Positions 36,119 to 45,640 of a stretch of 64,000 nucleotides of DNA are shown in pieces (within the stretch, counting starts at the first letter, position 1; each line of letters opens with the position of its first letter). The position numbers and the translations under genes were made by a program. Origin of the DNA: Algirhabdus cladophorae (GTDB lineage Bacteria; Pseudomonadota; Alphaproteobacteria; Rhodobacterales; Rhodobacteraceae); contig NZ_CP173029.1 of assembly GCF_044772865.1 (NCBI RefSeq), positions 3,286,001 through 3,350,000 of the forward strand, in the 5' to 3' direction. The notes beneath the pieces were generated by a model. It saw nothing but the letters and a program-made list of their open reading frames with translations, was not told the DNA's origin and ran no database searches.

Positions 36119-37183
36119 ATGCGCCTAAAACTTGGCTTTTTTGCTATGATCTGGACCTGGGCTTTTGCCGCCCTGTTTCCGGTGTTTGCCCAGGATATCA
36201 CTGTCTCAACGGTAACGCGTCCACCTTTTTCAATGATGGTAGACGGGCAAGAAAGCGGGTTTTCAATCGATTTGATCCGCGCGATTGCTGAGGATTTAGG
36301 ACGCGACGTGACCATCGCACGGGAGGCCACGTTTGCAGACATGCTGGACAGTGTTGAAAGCACGCAGGCAGACATTGGGGCGGCCAATATTTCGATCACG
36401 GCCACGCGCGAGCAGATGTTTGATTTCTCGCAACCTATCTTTTTGTCGGGCCTGCAAATCATGGTGCAGTCGGATCTGTCGAACACTTCCGCACTGCGCG
36501 CCCTGTGGTCACGGGATGTTCTTTTGATGATCGTGGTGGCCTTTGCCGCATTGTTGGCCGCAGGCATGCTAATGTGGCGTTTTGAACGCAAAGCCCAGAG
36601 TTACTTTGACCTTAAGGCCAAGGAAGCAGGGTTTCCTGCCTTTTGGTGGGCGCTAAATTTAGTTGTGAACGGCGGGTTTGAAGAACGTGCACCCCGCACC
36701 GCCGCGGGGCGCGTGTTGGGCGTTATGTTGGTCATATTCTCGCTGTTTTTTGTGTCCATCTTTGTGGCCAATATCACCGCAATGATGACAGTCAGCGCCA
36801 TTGAGGGGTCGATCAATTCGGTTCAGGATCTAGAGGGACGATCCGTTGGCACAATAGGGCAATCCACTGCGGCCGGTTATCTGGATGCACGCGAGGTAGA
36901 TTATGCCAGCTTCGATACCTCCGAAAGCCTGCTGGCAGCGTTTGGTGCCAAACAACTGGATGCCGTGGTGTTTGATGCGCCGATCCTAGCTTATTACGCC
37001 AACACCGAAGGTCGCGGAACAGCCACATTGGTCGGCAGCGCGTTCAAGTCTGAAAACTATGGATTTATTTTGCCTACGGGCAGCGCGTTGCGTGAACCCA
37101 TCAATCAAAGCTTGCTGCGTTTGCGCGAAGATGGCACCTACGACACGCTTTTGCGCAAATGGTTTGGCCGCTCCACGAACTAG
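36119..37183 (+). CDS. Ionotropic glutamate receptor-like channel (periplasmic-binding domain with pore)
   Basis: About 354 residues from the ATG at 36119 (the frame is open to 36095). After a signal peptide (~1-25) the S1 half of a type II solute-binding fold contains ITATREQMFDFSQPIF with the ligand Arg. Then come helix M1 (VLLMIVVAFAALLAAGMLMW), a pore loop (FWWALNLVVNGGFEERAPRT), helix M2 (VLGVMLVIFSLFFVSIFVAN) and the S2 half with VVFDAPILAYY. This S1-M1-P-M2-S2 order is that of prokaryotic GluR0-type receptors. The filter lacks the K+ channel GYG. An ABC binding protein would not have membrane segments there. Confidence 0.82.
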   Translation: MRLKLGFFAMIWTWAFAALFPVFAQDITVSTVTRPPFSMMVDGQESGFSIDLIRAIAEDLGRDVTIAREATFADMLDSVESTQADIGAANISITATREQMFDFSQPIFLSGLQIMVQSDLSNTSALRALWSRDVLLMIVVAFAALLAAGMLMWRFERKAQSYFDLKAKEAGFPAFWWALNLVVNGGFEERAPRTAAGRVLGVMLVIFSLFFVSIFVANITAMMTVSAIEGSINSVQDLEGRSVGTIGQSTAAGYLDAREVDYASFDTSESLLAAFGAKQLDAVVFDAPILAYYANTEGRGTATLVGSAFKSENYGFILPTGSALREPINQSLLRLREDGTYDTLLRKWFGRSTN

Positions 37184-37186
37184 GCG

Positions 37187-37528
37187 CTAGGCCTTGTCAT
37201 AGAACGGGGTCATTTGGGCAACGATGACGCTATTTTCATCCAGTGCGCGCTGCATCAGCTCTTTCTCTTCATCGCTGATGTCGTGGCCCTCGGCCAAACG
37301 TTCATCCAAGGTGCCGTAACCACTGACATCCAAGGGAGACAGGTCCGCTTGCTTGAGGATCGCCACGGTTTCGCGTACGGCCTCCGCCTCGTCCACGCCA
37401 GAAGCATAGCACATCAAAGCGGCACCAGTTGCATCACCCGGCAGCCCGTCATCGGGCGAACGCCCCACCTCGACCAACAGGGTAAACACCTGCTGGCGAG
37501 AGGGTTTCTTTTTAGGTTTATCAGTCAC
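37187..37528 (-). CDS. Conserved-looking hypothetical protein downstream of dapD
   Basis: 113 residues, acidic, helical, soluble, with a basic N-terminus (MTDKPKKKPSRQQVFTLLVE). It starts 8 bp inside dapD, so the two are co-translated. It also carries a Cys (ALMCYASG) but no recognised domain. The role is unknown. Confidence 0.65.
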   Translation of the reverse strand: MTDKPKKKPSRQQVFTLLVEVGRSPDDGLPGDATGAALMCYASGVDEAEAVRETVAILKQADLSPLDVSGYGTLDERLAEGHDISDEEKELMQRALDENSVIVAQMTPFYDKA

Positions 37529-38348
37529 GCAGCAATTCGTTGATGCTGGTTTTGGACCGTGTTTGTGCGTCGACCTTTTTGACGATCACGGCGCAATAGA
37601 GGTTCACCCCGTTTTTCGACGGCATGGAACCCGCCACAACAACCGAACCGGACGGCACTTCGCCATACATCACTTCGCCCGTTTCACGATCTACAATTTT
37701 AGTGGACTGGCCGATAAAGACCCCCATGCCAAGAACGGACCCTTCGCGTACGATGCAGCCTTCAACCACTTCGGACCGCGCACCAATAAAGCAATTGTCT
37801 TCGATGATTGTGGGGCCCGCTTGCATAGGCTCTAGAACCCCGCCGATGCCGACACCACCGGACAGGTGCACGTTTTTACCAATCTGGGCACAGGACCCAA
37901 CAGTGGCCCAAGTATCAACCATAGTGCCTTCGTCCACATAAGCGCCCAAGTTCACAAAAGACGGCATCAAAACCACACCAGGGGCGATAAACGCCGACTT
38001 ACGGACGATACAGTTTGGAACGGCACGGAAGCCCGCGGCACCCCATTCATTGTCGCCCCAGCCTTTGAATTTGCTGTCGACTTTGTCCCACCATGTAGAG
38101 CCCTGCGGACCGCCCTCTTGGGGTTCCATATCTTTCAAACGAAAGCCCAGTAACACGGCCTTTTTGGCCCACTGGTTCACATGCCAATCACCCGATGCCT
38201 GCTTTTCAGCCACCCGCAATGTACCGCTGTCCAATGCGTTCAACGTATCTTCAATGGCTTCACGGGTCTCTCCAGTGGTTGCTGGTGTGATCGTGTCGCG
38301 CGCATCCCATGCGGCTTCGATTGCGGTCTCAAGCTGTGCGTTCGACAT
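37521..38348 (-). CDS. dapD: Tetrahydrodipicolinate N-succinyltransferase
   Basis: 275 residues from the ATG at 38348 preceded by GGAGGGTTCT; the longer open frame to 38516 has no family match. A left-handed parallel beta-helix enzyme with imperfect hexapeptide repeats from ~100 to ~235 (NCIVRKSAFIAPGVVLMPSF, AYVDEGTMVDTWATVGSCAQ, ARSEVVEGCIVREGSVLGMG). It acylates tetrahydrodipicolinate with succinyl-CoA, the step before DapC/DapE. Divergent from a LOG-family gene. Confidence 0.95.
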   Translation of the reverse strand: MSNAQLETAIEAAWDARDTITPATTGETREAIEDTLNALDSGTLRVAEKQASGDWHVNQWAKKAVLLGFRLKDMEPQEGGPQGSTWWDKVDSKFKGWGDNEWGAAGFRAVPNCIVRKSAFIAPGVVLMPSFVNLGAYVDEGTMVDTWATVGSCAQIGKNVHLSGGVGIGGVLEPMQAGPTIIEDNCFIGARSEVVEGCIVREGSVLGMGVFIGQSTKIVDRETGEVMYGEVPSGSVVVAGSMPSKNGVNLYCAVIVKKVDAQTRSKTSINELLRD

Positions 38349-38435
38349 AGAACCCTCCAAAACGTATGTGGCATTAACTTTGCGCAGCCTATAGACGAGA
38401 GGGGCAAAAGGCGCAATGCAAGCAGGGCTTTGGAC

Positions 38436-39248
38436 ATGAATAAAGAACGTAAACACCCTTTCCGTCATTCTGGTCAGGATCGCGAAGCCGCGACCCAAAC
38501 GCCCGATACACCGCAAACGCGAGCCCCGGCCTACCGCTTGGCCTTTGCGGACGAGGAATTTTTGTGCCGCGATGAGTTGCGCCCTGTACGGTTGCAGTTG
38601 GAATTGCTCAAGCCTGAGATGGGATTAGATGCAGCTGGCATCAATTCAACCATCGTTCTTTTTGGTGGGGCCCGGATCCCCGAGCCTGCCAAGAAAGACA
38701 CAGCACGCACGCAAACGCTGGCGGATTTGTCCAAATATTACGCCGAAGCGCAGGAATTTGCGCGGCTTATGACGCTTAAATCAATCGAATCTGGCGGCCA
38801 TGACAATGTAATTGTTACAGGTGGCGGCCCCGGTGTGATGGAGGCAGGCAATCGCGGCGCCATGGAGGCGGGCGGCAAATCCATTGGCCTCAATATCGTG
38901 CTACCACACGAGCAGGCGCCGAATGAATACGTCACGCCTGAGCTGTGTTACAACTTCCATTACTTTGCCATCCGAAAAATGCATTTCCTGATGCGCGCCA
39001 AAGCAGTGACCGTCTTTCCCGGTGGTTTTGGCACATTAGACGAAACTTTTGAGGCACTGACACTAATCCAAACGGGCCGCATGCAATCCGTGCCGTTTTT
39101 GTTGTTTGGACGCGCGTTTTGGGAAAGCATCATCAATTGGGATGCGTTGTCAGAGGCCGGAACCATCTCGGCTGATGATCTTAAGTTGTTCCGATTTGTT
39201 GAGACCGCGCAAGAAGCCGTCGATATCTTGGAAAACTGGCCAACCTAG
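38436..39248 (+). CDS. LOG family protein (TIGR00730-like)
   Basis: 270 residues from the ATG at 38436. The nucleotide-binding fold shows INSTIVLFGGARIP, VIVTGGGPGVMEAGNRGA and the LOG signature FPGGFGTLDETFE. Family members often hydrolyse nucleoside monophosphates to release cytokinins or similar bases; 'lysine decarboxylase' is a known misannotation. It has an extra ~60-residue N-terminal region compared with the short LOG proteins. Divergent from dapD (87-bp gap). Confidence 0.88.
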   Translation: MNKERKHPFRHSGQDREAATQTPDTPQTRAPAYRLAFADEEFLCRDELRPVRLQLELLKPEMGLDAAGINSTIVLFGGARIPEPAKKDTARTQTLADLSKYYAEAQEFARLMTLKSIESGGHDNVIVTGGGPGVMEAGNRGAMEAGGKSIGLNIVLPHEQAPNEYVTPELCYNFHYFAIRKMHFLMRAKAVTVFPGGFGTLDETFEALTLIQTGRMQSVPFLLFGRAFWESIINWDALSEAGTISADDLKLFRFVETAQEAVDILENWPT

Positions 39249-39388
39249 ACCTATTGTTTCCAAAATCGATCCGCACTGTTTACCAAAATTGGGGATTTGT
39301 CAGATTGATGCCATAGACTGGCTCAAAACTTACCCCATAGAAACCATATCAACGTTAGGACTCAAATCACATCTTAGGGGCCTAACAC

Positions 39389-40855
39389 ATGTCAGAAGTC
39401 AGCGACTTTACCGCACTGCTCGGGATCAACACCCATTCATGGGCGCGTTGGAACAATCCGCTCGACCTGGAAACTGCCGTCATCGTGACCTACAGTTTCG
39501 CCAACGCCGACGAGGTTCCAGCCCCCGATCAGGGCGCCTATGCCGCCGACAGTTTTACGCCCTTCACCCAAGCCCAAAAAGACAACTTCTATGATGTTGT
39601 CGACATTTTTGAAGCTACAGCAGGCATTATTTTGGTCGAGGTCGACTCCGGCGGTATGATCGACATCTATAGCGCTAGCGGATCAGGCTACGGTGGTTGG
39701 GCAAACTACCCAAGTACATCCCTGACATCCGTGAGCTATGGCGATTTGGTTATCGACAGCAATGGCGACTACGACGAAGGCTCCTACGGGTTTACGACGA
39801 TGCTGCACGAATTGGGCCATGCCTTTGGTCTGGAACACCCTCACGAAGGCGAAAACACGCTGGAAGAGGAAGAAGACAATTTCGGCAACACTGTCATGAC
39901 CTACAATTTGACTTGGCCGGAATATCCTAGCGAGCTTGGCCCGTTTGATGTTGAGGCGCTTCAGTACATGTATGGAACACCTGTCGACCACACCGGTTGG
40001 GTTTTCAACGATACTGACGATGCGTTCGAGATCACTGGCGCCAGCGCTGACGATTCAATTTACGGCGTAGCAGGCGATAATGTCATAAATGGCAAAGCCG
40101 GAAACGATACCATTTGGGGTCGCGACGATAATGACAAAATCCTTGGTGGCAGCGGCGACGACTTCTTGTCAGGAATGTATGGCAATGACACGATTTTTGG
40201 TGGGATTGGCGACGACATAATCTGGGGCTTTACGGAAGACGCTCCGAACTACAGCGCGGATGAAGACCGACTGTTCGGTGGCGCTGGCGACGACATGATT
40301 TATGGGCACTCTGGGCAGGACAAACTGCGCGGCGAAAAAGGCAACGACTTCCTTGATGGCGGCACCTCAAATGACGTGTTGCGCGGCGGTGCGGGCCGCG
40401 ACACCCTTTATGGCGGGTCGGGCGCGGACACATTACAGGGCGGCGCTGGCAAAGACAGCCTATATGGCGGTGACTTTGGCGACGATCTTGACGGAGGGGA
40501 CGGTGATGACCTGCTCTACGGCGAAAGCGGCTGGGACACCATGGACGGCGGTAAAGGCAATGACCTTCTCGATGGTGGCGCTGGATCAAACACTTTAACC
40601 GGTGGCACCGGGATCGACACGTTCGACTTTTCAAATGCTGAAGAAGGCCAGTGGAACACCATCACCGATTATGAAATGGGCGTTGATATTCTGGACCTGA
40701 CTGCAACGGGTCGCGAGGGTCAGGATCTTTGGATTACCAATCTGTCTGGCAATGGCGGCACATACATTCGGGTCGGCACCTCGAACGATAATATCGTTAT
40801 CGTTTTGGAAGGGTATGATGCGTCGCAGATCGATGGCAGTGTTCTGGTATTCTAA
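39389..40855 (+). CDS. M10 (serralysin-type) metalloprotease with RTX repeats
   Basis: 488 residues. The zinc site is HELGHAFGLEHPH (HExxHxxGxxH) at ~150, followed by a Met-turn-like VMTYN. From ~225 to ~415 there are many RTX nonapeptides (GGxGxDxLx, for example GGAGDDMIYG, GGAGRDTLYG) that bind calcium, then a C-terminal cap ending GSVLVF with hydrophobic last residues typical of type I secretion signals. No N-terminal signal peptide. Predicted to be exported by an ABC/MFP/OMF system, not in this window. Confidence 0.93.
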   Translation: MSEVSDFTALLGINTHSWARWNNPLDLETAVIVTYSFANADEVPAPDQGAYAADSFTPFTQAQKDNFYDVVDIFEATAGIILVEVDSGGMIDIYSASGSGYGGWANYPSTSLTSVSYGDLVIDSNGDYDEGSYGFTTMLHELGHAFGLEHPHEGENTLEEEEDNFGNTVMTYNLTWPEYPSELGPFDVEALQYMYGTPVDHTGWVFNDTDDAFEITGASADDSIYGVAGDNVINGKAGNDTIWGRDDNDKILGGSGDDFLSGMYGNDTIFGGIGDDIIWGFTEDAPNYSADEDRLFGGAGDDMIYGHSGQDKLRGEKGNDFLDGGTSNDVLRGGAGRDTLYGGSGADTLQGGAGKDSLYGGDFGDDLDGGDGDDLLYGESGWDTMDGGKGNDLLDGGAGSNTLTGGTGIDTFDFSNAEEGQWNTITDYEMGVDILDLTATGREGQDLWITNLSGNGGTYIRVGTSNDNIVIVLEGYDASQIDGSVLVF

Positions 40856-40872
40856 GCACATGCTGGGGGCGA

Positions 40873-41070
40873 TTACGCCCCCAGCATGCATACCGGTTCG
40901 CCGTGACGCAGAGTTTTAATCACTTCGCCATGCAAAGTGTCTTCGACCAAGTAGCCATAGCCCGCAAGGCGATGTTTCCATTCGCGTGTACTGAGCGATT
41001 TCTGCCGTTCAGCGGTTACGAGGTTACGGACCTGAGTGGCCACCAGCGGATCAGTGTTAAAAATTGTCAT
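40873..41070 (-). CDS. Small hypothetical protein
   Basis: 65 residues starting MTIFNTDPLVATQVRNLVTA, rich in basic residues, ending CMLGA. A GGGAAA lies before the ATG. Its 3' end lies in a G/C-rich hairpin (40860-40887) shared with the M10 gene. No family recognised; soluble, perhaps conserved in relatives. Confidence 0.55.
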   Translation of the reverse strand: MTIFNTDPLVATQVRNLVTAERQKSLSTREWKHRLAGYGYLVEDTLHGEVIKTLRHGEPVCMLGA

Positions 41071-41191
41071 GTCAGTGTTTCCCTATCCCAAACAGAGTGT
41101 TTCTAAGTTCACTCTGCAGGGCCAAAAGGGCGGCATTCTGACAAGGTATCGTTAATTTCGGGGCACAATGGCCCCATTTCTGCCCGATTGT

Positions 41192-42364
41192 TTACAATCC
41201 AGCGTCCGCAGCAATCTGGGCTTTGGATTTACGGCCGCGTTCGGTTTCAGATTTGAGCTGACCACAGGCCGCCATGATATCCTCGCCACGCGGCTTGCGG
41301 ATCGGTGACGAATAGCCGGCATCAAACACGATGTTCGAGAAGCTTTTGATACGCTTCCAGTCGCTGCGCTCATACGGGGCGCCAGGCCATTCATTGAACG
41401 GGATCAGATTGATCTTGGCAGGGATCCCTTTGATCAACTGCACCAACCTTCGCGCGTCCTCATCGCTATCGTTCACACCTTTTAGCATCACATACTCGAA
41501 TGTGATCCGCTCGGAATTGGACGCCTTGGGATAGGCCCGCAACGCCGACAACAGCTCTTCAATATTCCAACGTTTGTTGATCGGCACCAAAGTGTCGCGC
41601 ACCTCATCGGTGGTCGCATGGAAGGACACCGCCAACATGCACCCGATCTCTTCTGCAGTTTTCGCGATCTCTGGAACAACACCACTGGTCGACAGCGTGA
41701 TCCGCCGACGCGACAGAGCTATCCCTTCGGGATCCATAGCGATCTTCATGGCGTCGCGCACATTATCGAAATTATAAAGCGGCTCGCCCATGCCCATCAA
41801 AACAATGTTGGACAACAGTCGCGTCTCGGTATTGCGCGCGCCAATCTCAGGCCATTCTCCCAAATCATCTCGGGCCACCATAACCTGCCCGATGATCTCT
41901 CCAGCCGTCAGATTGCGCACCAGTTTTTGAGTTCCCGTGTGACAGAACGAACAGGTCAGCGTGCACCCAACTTGACTGGAAATACACAAGGTCCCGCGAT
42001 CTGTTTCAGGAATATAGACCACTTCAACCTCATGGCCGCCCGCGATGCGCACCAGATATTTGCGTGTACCATCATCGCTGACCTGCTTAGTGACAACTTC
42101 GGGAACGGCCACCACAAACGCTTTAGCCAAGTCGGCACGGTAGCTTTTGGAGAGATTGGTCATCTCGTCAAAGGATCGCACACCCTTTTCATAAATCCAC
42201 TGCCAAATCTGCCCCATGCGCATCTTGGCCTGCTTTTCAGGCGTCCCATGGGCAATCAGTGTCTCGCGTAACACGTCACGGGTCAGCCCCACCAAATTGA
42301 TTGGGCCGTCAGGCAGTTTACGCGGAATGGTTAGCACGTCTTGAGTAATCGGCGCTTGGGTCAT
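41192..42364 (-). CDS. rlmN: Dual-specificity 23S rRNA/tRNA m2A methyltransferase
   Basis: 390 residues, radical SAM enzyme. The CxxxCxxC cluster motif is CTLTCSFCHTG, with LRNTETRLLSNIVLMGMGEP-type region (SNIVLMGMGEPLYN), the mechanistic cysteines near YEKGVRSFDEM and in the C-terminal AACGQL. It methylates A2503 of 23S rRNA and A37 of some tRNAs. Transcribed in the same direction as the IalB-like gene upstream, but the intervening terminator makes it a separate unit. Confidence 0.94.
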   Translation of the reverse strand: MTQAPITQDVLTIPRKLPDGPINLVGLTRDVLRETLIAHGTPEKQAKMRMGQIWQWIYEKGVRSFDEMTNLSKSYRADLAKAFVVAVPEVVTKQVSDDGTRKYLVRIAGGHEVEVVYIPETDRGTLCISSQVGCTLTCSFCHTGTQKLVRNLTAGEIIGQVMVARDDLGEWPEIGARNTETRLLSNIVLMGMGEPLYNFDNVRDAMKIAMDPEGIALSRRRITLSTSGVVPEIAKTAEEIGCMLAVSFHATTDEVRDTLVPINKRWNIEELLSALRAYPKASNSERITFEYVMLKGVNDSDEDARRLVQLIKGIPAKINLIPFNEWPGAPYERSDWKRIKSFSNIVFDAGYSSPIRKPRGEDIMAACGQLKSETERGRKSKAQIAADAGL

Positions 42365-42414
42365 GGTTTAAATCCTTTGCAGATCGCCTGCATATAAGAT
42401 TCGTTGCAGAATGC

Positions 42415-42447
42415 AAAAGGGCCGGGTGTCTCACCCAGCCCCGTTTT
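42415..42447 (-). terminator. Intrinsic terminator after the IalB-like gene
   Basis: On the reverse strand GGGCTGGGTG pairs with CACCCGGCCC (one G-U pair) around a 3-nt loop and is followed by TTTTG. It separates the IalB-like gene (ends 42484) from rlmN. Confidence 0.75.
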
Positions 42448-42483
42448 TTCGTCAAAATATCTTCGCCAGAGGCATCGGACCTA

Positions 42484-43014
42484 TCAACCTGTGCAGCGTT
42501 TGCCCGCATCCTCAACGGCCGCGGTAAAGCCAAGCAGGGAAAATGTATCTTTGGTCTGCGTCCCACGCGAGGACCGTGCAGTCAAAACCGCCTGCGCACC
42601 GCGTTTCATTGCTGCGATGATTTTGGCGTCATCCGCAGGTGTCGCGGGCCAAGCCCATTCGCCTTCCGTAAACAAATCATAGGACCCATCGCCGATTTGC
42701 ATCGAAACGGTCGATCCGCTGGCAAATGGATACCCACCAGTAAACGTCAATTGACCGCTGACATTTTGACCGGGACGGTAGAACACCATCAGCAAAATAT
42801 CACTACGTGTTACGGCCACCACACGGCCACCACGGGTGTTTACGGTTTCCTTAGGTGCAGAGACACTCCAACACTCTTTTGGGTTGGCTTCCTCAAAAAC
42901 GCTCCAATCTGTGATTGCTGCCACTTGATTGGTGCTTTGCTGGGCAGACGCGCCTTGTGCTGCCACAACGACAGCCACACTCGCCGCGATACCGCGGAGT
43001 ACATTCGAAATCAT
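42484..43014 (-). CDS. Invasion-associated locus B (IalB) family protein
   Basis: 176 residues from the ATG at 43014, which has a GGAGG eight bases upstream; the longer open frame to 43125 is not supported. Signal peptide (~1-23, ending ASA), then WSVFEEANPKECWSVSAPKE, MVFYRPGQNV and IGDGSYDLFTEGEWAWPA with two cysteines, all typical of IalB. Periplasmic; the molecular function of the family outside Bartonella is unclear. Confidence 0.85.
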   Translation of the reverse strand: MISNVLRGIAASVAVVVAAQGASAQQSTNQVAAITDWSVFEEANPKECWSVSAPKETVNTRGGRVVAVTRSDILLMVFYRPGQNVSGQLTFTGGYPFASGSTVSMQIGDGSYDLFTEGEWAWPATPADDAKIIAAMKRGAQAVLTARSSRGTQTKDTFSLLGFTAAVEDAGKRCTG

Positions 43015-43204
43015 TATACAGCCTCCAAGCTGTGGTTGCCTCATCTTCACCGGACTGCTGTTGCATCTGACGGCACTTTTATGCAGATCGGCGGTTCTAT
43101 GCTCGATGATGGTAGTGTAGTTCAAAGTCGTCCAGTCTGGAAAGGGCTGTGACCCCCTAAATGTGCGGAAAATCGCTGCATTGTGACCAAAAAGGACGGA
43201 CCAA

Positions 43205-44203
43205 ATGACACAACCTATTCCAATGGTCGAACTTTGGCGCGGGGAACGCTTGGAAAGTCAACATTTGGGCCACGCTGTAATTTGCGACGAGACGGGTCAA
43301 ATTGTACAGGCTTGGGGGGATCCAGAGGCCATAATTTATCCAAGGTCATCTTATAAAATGGTGCAGGCCCTGCCCCTTATCGAAAGCGGTGCTGCAGATG
43401 CGTTTAGTCTTTCGGAAAAACAATTGGCTTTGGCCTGTTCGTCTCATCAGGGGGCCTACATCCACACCAATGCCGTGCGAGATTGGTTACATGATCTGGA
43501 CCTCAGCGTGGACGACTTGCGATGCGGTCCGCAAAAACCAAGCGATAAAGAGGCCTATCACGACATGATCTGCGCCGGCGAAACCCCTTGTCAAAGTCAC
43601 AACAATTGTTCGGGCAAGCACACGGGATTCTTGACTTTGAACAAACATATCGGCGGTGGGACGGAATATATCGAAGTGGATCACCCGCTGCAAAAAGCCA
43701 TGCGCGATGCCATCGAGGACACAAGCCAAACGGACAGCCCCGGCTATGGCATCGATGGGTGCTCGGCCCCTAATTTCGCGACCACTGTCTTTGGCCTTGC
43801 GCGGTCTATGGCGTTTTTTGCCAGTGCTTCCGGCCGTTCAGACGCCAGATCTAAAGCCGCTGACAGGCTGACCAATGCCATGCGCGCGTATCCTGAAATG
43901 GTGGCAGGCGAGACCCGCGCCTGCACCGAACTGATGCGTGCTATGGATGGGAAAGTCGCCATTAAAACCGGCGCTGACGGTGTCTTTGTAGCGATCGTGC
44001 CCGAGCAAAAATTGGGTGTGGCGCTAAAGATTTCTGACGGGGCCTCCCGCGGTAGCGAATGTGCGATTGCAGCCCTCTTGATCAAATTGGGTGTTTTGGA
44101 TGCAAATCATCCCGCAGCGCTGAAGCGCCATAACGCGCGAGTGACAAACTGGCGCGGCGTCGATTGCGGCGTGATCCAATCAGCAGCTGGTTTTCCAGCC
44201 TAG
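43205..44203 (+). CDS. L-asparaginase, Rhizobium etli type II-like
   Basis: 332 residues of the PF06089-type asparaginases, unrelated to the E. coli AnsB fold and related to serine beta-lactamase-like folds. Active-site features: SSYKM (Ser-x-x-Lys), the metal/catalytic Cys and Lys in NNCSGKHTG, and the second Cys in IDGCSAPN. Hydrolyses asparagine to aspartate and ammonia. RBS AAAGGACGGA. No signal peptide, so cytoplasmic. Its stop overlaps the convergent serB by 4 bp. Confidence 0.9.
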   Translation: MTQPIPMVELWRGERLESQHLGHAVICDETGQIVQAWGDPEAIIYPRSSYKMVQALPLIESGAADAFSLSEKQLALACSSHQGAYIHTNAVRDWLHDLDLSVDDLRCGPQKPSDKEAYHDMICAGETPCQSHNNCSGKHTGFLTLNKHIGGGTEYIEVDHPLQKAMRDAIEDTSQTDSPGYGIDGCSAPNFATTVFGLARSMAFFASASGRSDARSKAADRLTNAMRAYPEMVAGETRACTELMRAMDGKVAIKTGADGVFVAIVPEQKLGVALKISDGASRGSECAIAALLIKLGVLDANHPAALKRHNARVTNWRGVDCGVIQSAAGFPA

Positions 44204-45075
44204 TCTACAAAATCGCTGACCGTGTAGCCCTGTAGGTAAAGCAGCGCAGTCAGATCACCGTGATTGATCCGCACATCACAGTGGGCTGCCACCGAAGGTT
44301 TTGCATGCAAGGCGACGCCTGTGCCTGCGCGTTGCAGCATACCCAAATCATTCGCACCGTCCCCAACGGCAATCACATCCTCGCCGCCAATCCCAAGTTG
44401 GGCCGTGAAATCCTCCAGAGCATCAACCTTGGCCTGTTGCCCAAGGATCGGGTCGCCAACCTCACCAGTTAATTTCCCATCGCTCACCACAAGCGTGTTC
44501 GCGCGATTTTCATCAAAGCCCAGCGTAGCGGCGATATGGGCTGTGAACGCCGTAAACCCACCAGATACCAGCGCGGCGAAAGCCCCTTTAGCCTTCATCG
44601 TCGCAAGCAAAACAGGACCCCCAGGCATTAAAGTGATCCGGGTCTCGATCACTTCGGCGATCACGGTTTCGGGCAAATCTTTCAGTAATCCCACGCGTTC
44701 GCGCAAGGCTGCGTGGAAATCCAACTCACCATTCATGGCGCGGGCTGTGATGGCTTTGACGTGATCGCCCACACCAGCCACATCGGCCAGCTCATCAATG
44801 CATTCCTGTTGGATCATGGTGCTGTCCATATCAGCGATCAACATCTTCTTACGGCGATTGACCGAAGGCTGCACGACCAGATCGATGCCCGTCCCTTGAA
44901 CATCTTCCCAGACTTGCCAGAGATTCGCGGGCATCTGGCCCAGCGCAAATTCGCAGGCCACGTCAGGATTGAGCCAAACAATATCGCCCCCACCCCACGC
45001 ATTTCGAAGGGATTGTGGCAGGGCTGCCTCGAGGCAGGGTTTGGCGGGATCACACAGGAGGGTCGCAGTAAACAT
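44200..45075 (-). CDS. serB: Phosphoserine phosphatase
   Basis: 291 residues. A HAD-superfamily enzyme with motif I DMDSTMI (nucleophile Asp), motif II VSGGFTAF, and the motif III/IV region with AVGDGANDLGML. The N-terminal ~75 residues are the extra ACT-like region of SerB. It dephosphorylates O-phosphoserine in the last step of serine synthesis. In many relatives serC lies next to serB; here a gap and an integrase module follow instead. Confidence 0.93.
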   Translation of the reverse strand: MFTATLLCDPAKPCLEAALPQSLRNAWGGGDIVWLNPDVACEFALGQMPANLWQVWEDVQGTGIDLVVQPSVNRRKKMLIADMDSTMIQQECIDELADVAGVGDHVKAITARAMNGELDFHAALRERVGLLKDLPETVIAEVIETRITLMPGGPVLLATMKAKGAFAALVSGGFTAFTAHIAATLGFDENRANTLVVSDGKLTGEVGDPILGQQAKVDALEDFTAQLGIGGEDVIAVGDGANDLGMLQRAGTGVALHAKPSVAAHCDVRINHGDLTALLYLQGYTVSDFVD

Positions 45076-45640
45076 GGGGCGGCATAAACCAGTCTTACCG
45101 CCTCTTTGCTAGGATTATTTCGGAAACATCTACTTCCTATGTGAACAAACGGCGCCTCGCCGCACAAGTGGCAGGACGAGTTATCTAGAAATCGAGGTTT
45201 GTATTTTTCGCCACACAATGACGATAATCCGCCAAGCCTTTCAGGGCTGTTCGGTCAAGTTCATGAACACAACAATCAATGCCGCAAGGATCCACGGGAC
45301 GACTACGTCAAAATAATAGGATCGCGATAGGTTCACGGCTCAGATCTTGCCGTCAAAGAACTGAAAGCTTAGGTGCGCGCCATCCGATTCTAAGACTTGG
45401 CGTTACCAAAAAAAGTCGCATTTTTGGGTTCAAATTTGTGCCGATCGGAAACACGCGTTGCTAAATCGTGGACCAAAAAGCTGAATTAACCCATTTGGCA
45501 AGTTCCTTTGCCTGTTGCCGTTTTCAATGAGGTTCCGTATGTCCAGCAGTGGGACACCCTTCCCCAACGAAGGGTCCAAGTCATTGTTATATCTCCTTTT
45601 ATTTACAGCTACTTGGCTGATAAGCGCTTTCGTCTTGTGT
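45076..45640. other. Gap between serB and the integrase, no recognisable gene
   Basis: 565 bp with lower GC than the surroundings. No frame shows a recognisable protein; no tRNA or other obvious integration target is visible. Contains a 7-bp hairpin (ACCCTTC/GAAGGGT, 45556-45575). A 10-bp word GCTGAATTAA at 45480-45489 recurs at 47760-47769 and is a candidate attachment-site core. May hold the left boundary of an inserted element. Confidence 0.5.

Noticed and set aside
40230..40634. Long out-of-frame and antisense frames in the RTX region, and the periodic DNA pattern as a tandem-repeat/CRISPR element
   Set aside because: The periodicity comes from the RTX nonapeptide codons; the repeats are in phase with the protease and too variable for CRISPR.
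40860..40887. Strong hairpin ATGCTGGGGGC/GCCCCCAGCAT as an intrinsic terminator
   Set aside because: The stem is good, but neither strand has a proper T-run after it.
45076..45640. tRNA gene as the target of the integrase
   Set aside because: No cloverleaf or CCA-like 3' end could be traced in this gap.
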